Source: Clostridiaceae bacterium (lineage in GTDB: Bacteria > Bacillota > Clostridia > Lachnospirales > Lachnospiraceae). Taken from it: a DNA stretch of 38,367 nucleotides. The translations under genes and the position numbers were made by a program. Shown here piece after piece: positions 32,906 through 38,367 of the stretch. The notes beneath the pieces are model-generated. The model saw nothing but the letters and a program-made list of their open reading frames with translations, was not told where the DNA came from and did no database searches. The stretch covers positions 1-38,367 of the forward strand of contig JAGZXV010000029.1 of the NCBI GenBank assembly GCA_018378255.1, read 5' to 3'. Positions within the stretch are counted from its first letter, which is position 1, and each line of letters starts with the position of its first letter.

Positions 32906-34552
32906 ATGAGACAATGGAATGAACAGTCAAATGAAGAGCGAAAAGCGCTGTTTTTCGCTATGGGTATCAAAGAAGAGGATGCTAAAAAGCCAATTATCGG
33001 TATTATTAATTCATGGAATGAGATGAACCCGGGACATTTTCACTTAAAAGAAGTGATGCCTATGATCAAAGCTGCGGTAACCGAGAACGGCGGCCTTCCG
33101 CTGGAGTTGACGGCTCAGGGAATCTGCGACGGAATGTGTTCTAATACGTCAGGGGACCGCTATACGCTTCCTGCCAGAGATTTAATAGCGGCGGAAATTC
33201 AGACATTAGGGGATTTAAACCGTCTGGACGGAATGATTCTTCTGGGAAGCTGTGACAAGGTGGTGCCTGGCATGCTGCTGGGGGCAGTTATGGTGGATAT
33301 TCCCACCATAATGTTGACGGGCGGCTATATGCAGCCCGGTTATGTGGACGGTGAGATCGTAACTCTGGGATCAGCTAAAAAAATCTTTTCCAGTTATAAA
33401 TCGGGAACGATCAGTAAAGAGAAGTATCAGGAAGTTTTAAGAAACTGCTGTCCGACCCCAGGGGCCTGTCCCTTTATGGGAACTGCGAATACGATGTGCG
33501 CGATGGCGGAAATTCTCGGCTTTTCACCCCATGGGAACGCCAGTGTTGCGGCGCAGAGTGAAAAATGGCACCGGATGGCGGCAGAGTGCGGCAAAAAAAT
33601 TATGGAGATAGTGATTGATGATATAAAACCTTCGGATATCCTGAGTCAGGAATCATTTTACAACGTAATCAGATATTGCATGGCCACAGGCGGGTCGACC
33701 AATTCCATGCTCCATGTACCGGTAATTGCTAAGATGGCAGGCTACCGGATACTGCCTGAAGATTTTGACCGGATCAGCCGGGAAGTGCCCTTAATAAGTA
33801 CGATTTACCCTAACAATAAAAATATCTGTATGGTTGAATTTGATGAGGCGGGAGGGCTTCCGGCCGTGGTGAAAGAGTTGGCCTGCGGAGGAAAATTCGA
33901 CACTTCCACTAAAGGGATATTTGAAACCATGGAGGAAAAAATCTTAAAGGCTGAAAATAAAAATGAAGATGTCATACATAAGACAGAACAGCCTATCAGA
34001 AGGGAAGGCGGGCTGGCGGTACTTCATGGCAATATCGGTACCATGAGCGCAATCGTTAAGTTTTCGGCTGTTGATAAAGAAAGTCTTCATTTTGTAGGAA
34101 AAGCCAGGGTTTTTGAATCGGATGAATCGGCTTATGAAGCGGTAATGGAGAACCAGATTCAAAAAGGGGATGTTTTGGTGGTGCGCTACGAAGGCCCTAA
34201 AGGAGCGCCTGGAATGCCTCATCTGTCCTCATTGATGGGGGTAATAATCGGAAAAGGCTTGGGCCCATATGTGGCCTTAATTACGGATGGCAGGTTTTCA
34301 GGATCCACCTCAGGACTGGCGGTGGGACATGTATCGCCGGAAGCCTATGAAGGCGGCAATATTGCCCTTTTAAAAGATGGGGATGTTATTGAGATCGATG
34401 TGGAGGGCAGGATGATGAATGCCAGGGTAACGGAACAGGAATTTGAAGAGAGGAGAAAAGAGTTTGTGCCAATTGAAAAACCATCTAAGGGGTGGCTGAA
34501 ATTGTGGAAAGGATGTGTTTGTAATGCGCATGAGAGCGCTAGTATTTATTAG
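32906..34552 (+). CDS. Second IlvD/Edd-family dehydratase
   Basis: A 548-residue dehydratase of the dihydroxyacid/aldonate superfamily, only distantly like the copy at 21868. Probable cluster cysteines are C116 in LGSCDK and C188 in GACPFMGTANTM. NPGHFHL (41-47) has Gly-His where [2Fe-2S] members have PCN, as in E. coli IlvD. The usual GHxGMxYSLxSR stretch reads SNTSGDRYTLPARD, a clear divergence. TGGSTNSMLHVPVIA and TDGRFSGSTSG are conserved. Because it follows a 2HCT transporter and a 2-hydroxyacid dehydrogenase and no other Ilv gene is near, it probably dehydrates a di- or polyhydroxy acid in catabolism rather than making branched-chain amino acids. Confidence 0.86.
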   Translation: MRQWNEQSNEERKALFFAMGIKEEDAKKPIIGIINSWNEMNPGHFHLKEVMPMIKAAVTENGGLPLELTAQGICDGMCSNTSGDRYTLPARDLIAAEIQTLGDLNRLDGMILLGSCDKVVPGMLLGAVMVDIPTIMLTGGYMQPGYVDGEIVTLGSAKKIFSSYKSGTISKEKYQEVLRNCCPTPGACPFMGTANTMCAMAEILGFSPHGNASVAAQSEKWHRMAAECGKKIMEIVIDDIKPSDILSQESFYNVIRYCMATGGSTNSMLHVPVIAKMAGYRILPEDFDRISREVPLISTIYPNNKNICMVEFDEAGGLPAVVKELACGGKFDTSTKGIFETMEEKILKAENKNEDVIHKTEQPIRREGGLAVLHGNIGTMSAIVKFSAVDKESLHFVGKARVFESDESAYEAVMENQIQKGDVLVVRYEGPKGAPGMPHLSSLMGVIIGKGLGPYVALITDGRFSGSTSGLAVGHVSPEAYEGGNIALLKDGDVIEIDVEGRMMNARVTEQEFEERRKEFVPIEKPSKGWLKLWKGCVCNAHESASIY

Positions 34553-34722
34553 AAAGGGGTGTCAGATGGAGGTGTGGCAGTGGACGTAGATATGGAGGAG
34601 GGCTGCGGGATTTGGAGTGTAGATTTACTGAGAATCCGAAGTTTCTGAGAAAAGCTATAACGCTGGATAAATACAGCAGGTATCCTTTGAATGGTACGGG
34701 TGATCAGAGCAGGATTTTTTTT
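34553..34722. other. Non-coding or decayed stretch after the second dehydratase
   Basis: About 170 bases contain an AGATGGAGGTGTGG stretch resembling a ribosome site and a 24-codon frame from GTG 34574 to a stop at 34648, with no recognisable product. It could be the remnant of another gene of the operon. Nothing firmer is visible. Confidence 0.3.
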
Positions 34723-34790
34723 ACATCAAACGTGAAGGCATTTTTAAAAATGCCTTCACGTTTTACTATCAATCCCCAGGTCATTCATGT
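34723..34790. repeat. Dispersed palindrome copy 3, bidirectional terminator
   Basis: CGTGAAGGCATTTTT and its exact complement (34731-34760) meet without a loop. They are preceded by TTTTTTTTACATC and followed by a 20-base insertion and ATTCATGTAAAA, as in the flanks of copies 1 and 2. It separates the converging dehydratase and GH28 genes and ends a few bases from the GH28 stop. Confidence 0.85.
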
Positions 34791-34794
34791 AAAA

Positions 34795-37722
34795 TTACTC
34801 CGCCGCCGCCGCTTCATAATAACACATTCCATGATAACACGCTTCCGGCCCGCTGCAGGACCAGTGAAAAGGCGCTTCTCCTGCAAGTGATTTCCACCAG
34901 GCCCCGGCAGCCTCCACCTTGAAGACATGGCTTGTGGTAACATCGATCGTATCTAGGGTTATAGTGGTGGATTTTGTGGTATAACTGCCATTAACCGGAT
35001 TAAAGCGGTCAGAGGGATTTTGATATAGAGGTTTACCGTCCACGTAAACCCTGTATGCGTAAATACCCGCTTCATCTTCCGCTTCCTTCCAATTAAGAAT
35101 TAAGGAATTTTTTTCCCGGTGCACTTCCAGGCCGGAGGTCCATACTGGAGATTTAAAATAATACTTCTGTGCAAATTCTAAAACTTTGGCGTCATAGAAA
35201 AGTGTCTGTCCATCATCTGAAAAGGCGGCCAGCTGTACTGTCTGTTCTGTTTCCATCATGCGCCCGATGAGCAGGTTCAATTGGCAGGTGGAGCGGGAAC
35301 CGGCCAGCTGGTAATTGAAGACGCTTTTAACCGTTTTTCCGTTTACCAGACACAGGTAACCCCGTATTCTGGGATCTGATTTCACTGCATTTTCAAATGA
35401 TGCCACAGCCCATGTATATCCCGCTTTCTGATAAATGACGTCCGCATTTGCAAGTGGGCTGAGTGGGATTGATGCGCTGTTTTCAATTTTTATCTGGCAG
35501 GACGGCCCTTCTGTTTTATTTCCGGCGGCACTGATGGCATATACTTTGAAAATATAACCGGTATTATAGCAAAGACCTGATACCGTATGGCTTTCCGTGC
35601 CCTTAACAGGCGGTGTGATATCCACAGTTCTGTGTTCGCTGCCGGGTAAACATGTCTCAATTATATAGCCGGTCGTTTTATCGTCCGCACCTCCCCAGGT
35701 CAGAGTGACAGACGCGTCTGTCCCTGTACAAAGTTGTGGAAAGGCGTTCAGAAACGACTGTTTTTCGTTCCATTTAGGCGGGAACATGGCATCATCGATG
35801 GAAGGGGACGGATCGCAGTTGTAAAACTGCAGGTTTTTGCTGCAGGCGATCCGGCTCCATGGATGCAGATCAGCGCCGGTTTTTACATTGTGAAAGACCG
35901 TATTTTCAATGCCTGTTATTATTTCCGCCTTTCCGTCAAGGTCCGGTGAGATGCCGGTTACAGTGATATCCTGGAAATAGAGATCATGGTGGGTATGCCA
36001 AATCCTGTGAGGTTCCTCGTAATTGACATCGGCAATCAGGCAGAAGGTATTCTGGGAAATGCCGTCGGCCGTTATGTGATGGGCATGAATATCATGAAAC
36101 TCAGCAGGTTTATCGGCGGGCTCCACGGTCAGGGTTTGATTGTTGTCGTTATATATGGTGCTCATGACGAAAAGCTGCCGGGCATGGCCTACGGCGCAGT
36201 CACGGATCAGCACATTGTTTACGCCCCCTCCATTGACAGGGGCGCTTTTGAAACGGAATGGAATATCGCTGTGATTTAAAACATTATCTTCCACCAGCAT
36301 GTCACAGATACCGGCGCCGGTATGGCTTCCGGCAGCTACAGCACCGCCATGGCCATGCCTTAAAAAGTTATTGAAAGCCCAGATATTTTGGGAAGGCTGC
36401 TGACCTGAATCAAAAACGCCTTTTCCTAAACCGGTTGCAAAATTGATGGAGTCATCGCCGGTGTCGAAAAAACAGTTGTAAACCAGGGCGTTGGATGTGC
36501 TGCCCAGTTCGATTCCGTCCGCATTATTGGCATCGTAAGTGATGTACTTTACATTTTCGGCGGCCGCATTTTGGCTGTCTAAAACAGCTATGGTGTGAAA
36601 TGCGGGATTTTCTGCTGTGATTCCTTCTATGTAAATATTTTCGGCACCGCGGATCACAATCAGATTGGGGCGGGTGGAGTAAGCGCGGGCGGCATCCAGG
36701 CCATTTTTCTGGCTTTTCATGGAGGCATCGGCGGCCAGAATACCGTATGAGGATTCCGGCGAAATGGCGGAATATACTTTGGAATTGGTGCCGCATACCC
36801 ATTGTTTCAAACGGTAGCGGGGGTCTTTGGGATCTCCTTCCAAGGGAATTTGGTAAGCAAGGGAGGAACCGTCACCGCAGATTATGTCTTTGAACCCGTA
36901 TTTCCAGCCATTGCCGGAGACGGTTCCTTTTCCAACTATGCGGATGTTGGAAAGCGGCATTGTTTCATCGCTGCTGTACGCATTGATCAGAGCCCAGGAA
37001 CGGGTGTCGGTGGAATATGGATACAGCAAATAATTCCTGTCATAATGATCCACATTGGGGGAACCGAGCAAAACAGCGCCTTCTTCCAGCTCCAAGGTTA
37101 TATTGCTGTGAAGATATAAGGCCCCGCTCATCCAGATTCCGCATGGAATCACCACTTTTCCGCCTTTTGTGCAGTCGTCGATGGCCGATTGAATGGCCTT
37201 AGTGTTGGATTCAACCAGCCGGTTGACCGCATCATTATAAGTGGTGTAACCTTTCTCAACAGGCTTTGCACCGTAGTCTGCAATATTAAAAACGGCTGGT
37301 GCCGGAGTGGTTCTCCAGCCGATAGAAGCCGCTTCACCTAACCGGCGGCCGTCTGGACCTATGGGGGTCACTTCAAAATGATAAAACGTGTCAGGGGCCA
37401 GGCCGGTGGCTTTAAAGGAATGGATGTCCACATTTACCATTTCAGTATTCAGATTTTGATAATGTTCATAAAATGCGTTCATATAGACACTTGTCCAGTC
37501 GGCATGCTTTTTAAAACTTTCCCGGGCTGTTCCTATCTCCTGTCCATTCATAGAAACGGCATAGTCTGCAATGGCCTCATAATTTTCCGGCTTTTGCCAT
37601 ACCAGGGTGATGGACGTATGGTCATAAGCCAACACAGGCACTTGAAGGCCGGTTATCCGAAAACTGCCCTGATTTCGGCAGTATCTGGGTGTAGCGGTTG
37701 TTTTTAGAATTGGTATATCCAT
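34795..37722 (-). CDS. GH28 pectinase-like protein with FnIII domains, apparently cytosolic
   Basis: A 975-residue protein. Residues about 20-140 are FnIII-like (ITLVWQKPENYEAIADYAV to YHFEVTPIGPDGR). Residues about 145-640 form a right-handed beta-helix of family GH28 (polygalacturonase/rhamnogalacturonase), starting FNIADYGAKP. The family motifs are NAD (400-402, usually NTD), DD (423-424), GHG (457-459) and RFK (490-492, usually RIK). Two more FnIII-like regions follow (about 665-745 and 860-950). There is no signal peptide, lipobox or anchor. The start at 37722 follows GGGAGG and overlaps the MerR stop as TGATG, so translation is coupled; a longer frame from 37845 is inside merR. It probably cleaves imported pectic oligomers, though the exact linkage is unknown. 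Confidence 0.88.
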   Translation of the reverse strand: MDIPILKTTATPRYCRNQGSFRITGLQVPVLAYDHTSITLVWQKPENYEAIADYAVSMNGQEIGTARESFKKHADWTSVYMNAFYEHYQNLNTEMVNVDIHSFKATGLAPDTFYHFEVTPIGPDGRRLGEAASIGWRTTPAPAVFNIADYGAKPVEKGYTTYNDAVNRLVESNTKAIQSAIDDCTKGGKVVIPCGIWMSGALYLHSNITLELEEGAVLLGSPNVDHYDRNYLLYPYSTDTRSWALINAYSSDETMPLSNIRIVGKGTVSGNGWKYGFKDIICGDGSSLAYQIPLEGDPKDPRYRLKQWVCGTNSKVYSAISPESSYGILAADASMKSQKNGLDAARAYSTRPNLIVIRGAENIYIEGITAENPAFHTIAVLDSQNAAAENVKYITYDANNADGIELGSTSNALVYNCFFDTGDDSINFATGLGKGVFDSGQQPSQNIWAFNNFLRHGHGGAVAAGSHTGAGICDMLVEDNVLNHSDIPFRFKSAPVNGGGVNNVLIRDCAVGHARQLFVMSTIYNDNNQTLTVEPADKPAEFHDIHAHHITADGISQNTFCLIADVNYEEPHRIWHTHHDLYFQDITVTGISPDLDGKAEIITGIENTVFHNVKTGADLHPWSRIACSKNLQFYNCDPSPSIDDAMFPPKWNEKQSFLNAFPQLCTGTDASVTLTWGGADDKTTGYIIETCLPGSEHRTVDITPPVKGTESHTVSGLCYNTGYIFKVYAISAAGNKTEGPSCQIKIENSASIPLSPLANADVIYQKAGYTWAVASFENAVKSDPRIRGYLCLVNGKTVKSVFNYQLAGSRSTCQLNLLIGRMMETEQTVQLAAFSDDGQTLFYDAKVLEFAQKYYFKSPVWTSGLEVHREKNSLILNWKEAEDEAGIYAYRVYVDGKPLYQNPSDRFNPVNGSYTTKSTTITLDTIDVTTSHVFKVEAAGAWWKSLAGEAPFHWSCSGPEACYHGMCYYEAAAAE

Positions 37723-38174
37723 CAGTTGATTCCTCCCTCTCCATGGAGGCGTGAGCTGAACGGGCAAGCTTTCTTCATCTCCGGGGTAATGTTGCTGTGG
37801 ACTTTTTCTGTTCCTGCTTCCAATGCGGTTTTGTAATACCAGCATTTGTAGTTTATGATATCTAAAGATTTCTGAAGGAGTTTAATCTGCTTTTCCGTCT
37901 CTTTTTTCCTCTCCAAAAACATCTCATACCTCTTGTCCAGGCTGACATCGCCTTCCATGCACCAATCAATAAAGGTCTTGATTTCTTTGATGGACATGCC
38001 TGTATTTTTCAGACACTCAATGATAGAAAACCATTCCATGTCAGAATCCTTAAAGCGCCGGATGCCGGATTCAGTCCGGTCTACAAACGGCAGCAGTCCC
38101 TCTTTATCGTAATAGCGCAGGGTGGAAGGGGTAAGGCCGATTTTCTGTGCAATATCTCCGATTGTGTACGTCAT
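37722..38174 (-). CDS. MerR-family transcriptional regulator
   Basis: A 150-residue MerR-type regulator. The winged helix YTIGDIAQKIGLTPSTLRYYDKEGLLPF (residues 3-30) is followed by GIRRF and a long coiled-coil dimer helix (about 80-110, FLERKKETEKQIKLLQKSLDII). The C-terminal tail (CWYYKTALEAGTEKV, 112-126) resembles MerR proteins that respond to organic effectors rather than metals. It overlaps the GH28 start by one base. An AGGTAATTT site precedes the ATG, and a palindrome lies upstream. Its effector may be a pectin fragment, but this is not shown. Confidence 0.92.
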   Translation of the reverse strand: MTYTIGDIAQKIGLTPSTLRYYDKEGLLPFVDRTESGIRRFKDSDMEWFSIIECLKNTGMSIKEIKTFIDWCMEGDVSLDKRYEMFLERKKETEKQIKLLQKSLDIINYKCWYYKTALEAGTEKVHSNITPEMKKACPFSSRLHGEGGIN

Positions 38175-38199
38175 AAATTACCTCCAAATATGTAGTGAG

Positions 38200-38215
38200 T
38201 TAAAGTTAACTTTAA
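38200..38215. promoter_or_regulatory. MerR-type operator palindrome
   Basis: TTAAAGTTAACTTTAA is a perfect 16-base palindrome, 26 bases upstream of the MerR start. MerR regulators bind such dyads within long promoter spacers; no clear -35/-10 pair could be fixed around it. The remaining 150 bases to the window end show no gene. Confidence 0.7.
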
Positions 38216-38367
38216 GATATAGGTTTATCATACTGCAAACAAGGGGGAAGAGCAAGGATGGGGGAGAAAAATCTTTATTTGAGTGATTGGCGGGGGTAAC
38301 GCCGTGAGTCCAGGGATCGGGCGCGGGGCGTCGGACCGGGCGGGTGGAGGATGGTTCTCTCGCCGGA

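Noticed and set aside
34612..34890. Plus-strand frame overlapping repeat copy 3 and the GH28 end
   Set aside because: It reads through the palindrome and antisense to GH28, and its product is basic with no recognisable domain.

Overview
The window looks like a chromosomal segment of an anaerobic Firmicute, most probably a gut-type Lachnospiraceae (Clostridium/Enterocloster/Lacrimispora-like). This is an inference. It rests on strong AGGAGG-type ribosome sites, TTGACA/TATAAT promoters, a Crh/HPr-like protein, a DarA-like protein, a LacI-controlled xyloside operon with an ABC importer lacking its own ATPase, and many small catabolic islands each with a local regulator. I see no rRNA, tRNA, CRISPR array, transposase, integrase or phage gene.

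Layout. (1) 92-2031: a small unknown protein translationally overlapping a nitroreductase (minus strand), then a divergent AEC-family transporter. (2) 2098-7268: a divergent pair of units built around one promoter region, an OPT-family oligopeptide transporter on the minus strand and DUF1177 - AroM - M29-type metallopeptidase - Asp/Glu-racemase-like protein on the plus strand. This looks like a coherent but poorly characterised peptide or amino-acid-derivative catabolic system and is the best candidate for an undescribed pathway. (3) 7335-9659: a zinc-ribbon membrane protein and a Na+/phosphate cotransporter with a PhoU-like tail. (4) 9758-21762: a xylan-oligosaccharide regulon. A LacI repressor is divergent from xylulokinase, a DUF4867 protein, an L-fucose-isomerase-family protein, a lipoprotein binding protein, two permeases, a GH43 beta-xylosidase and a GH3 beta-xylosidase. 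Both hydrolases lack signal peptides, so the model is import of oligosaccharides, cytosolic cleavage, isomerisation and phosphorylation to xylulose-5-phosphate. A perfect GTGCACGTGCAC operator sits just downstream of the promoter.

(5) 21868-24546: an IlvD/Edd-type dehydratase and a DapA-type aldolase, a classic pair for non-phosphorylative sugar-acid breakdown. (6) 24754-28335: an M20 metallopeptidase, a YfcC-type carrier and an AraC/GyrI-like regulator. (7) 28440-29133: a divergent DarA (c-di-AMP receptor)-like protein and an HPr-like protein that lacks the phosphorylatable histidine. (8) 29282-34552: a LysR regulator divergent from a 2-hydroxycarboxylate transporter, a 2-hydroxyacid dehydrogenase and a second IlvD/Edd dehydratase, which together suggest an undefined hydroxyacid pathway. 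(9) 34795-38174 (minus strand): a MerR regulator translationally coupled to a large GH28 pectinase-like protein with FnIII domains and no signal peptide.

A dispersed palindrome with the core GTGAAGGCATTTT occurs three times (9662, 21797, 34723), each immediately at gene ends. It probably acts as a bidirectional terminator, but its shared flanks suggest a repeat family. Functions are assigned from motif recognition only; no database search was run.
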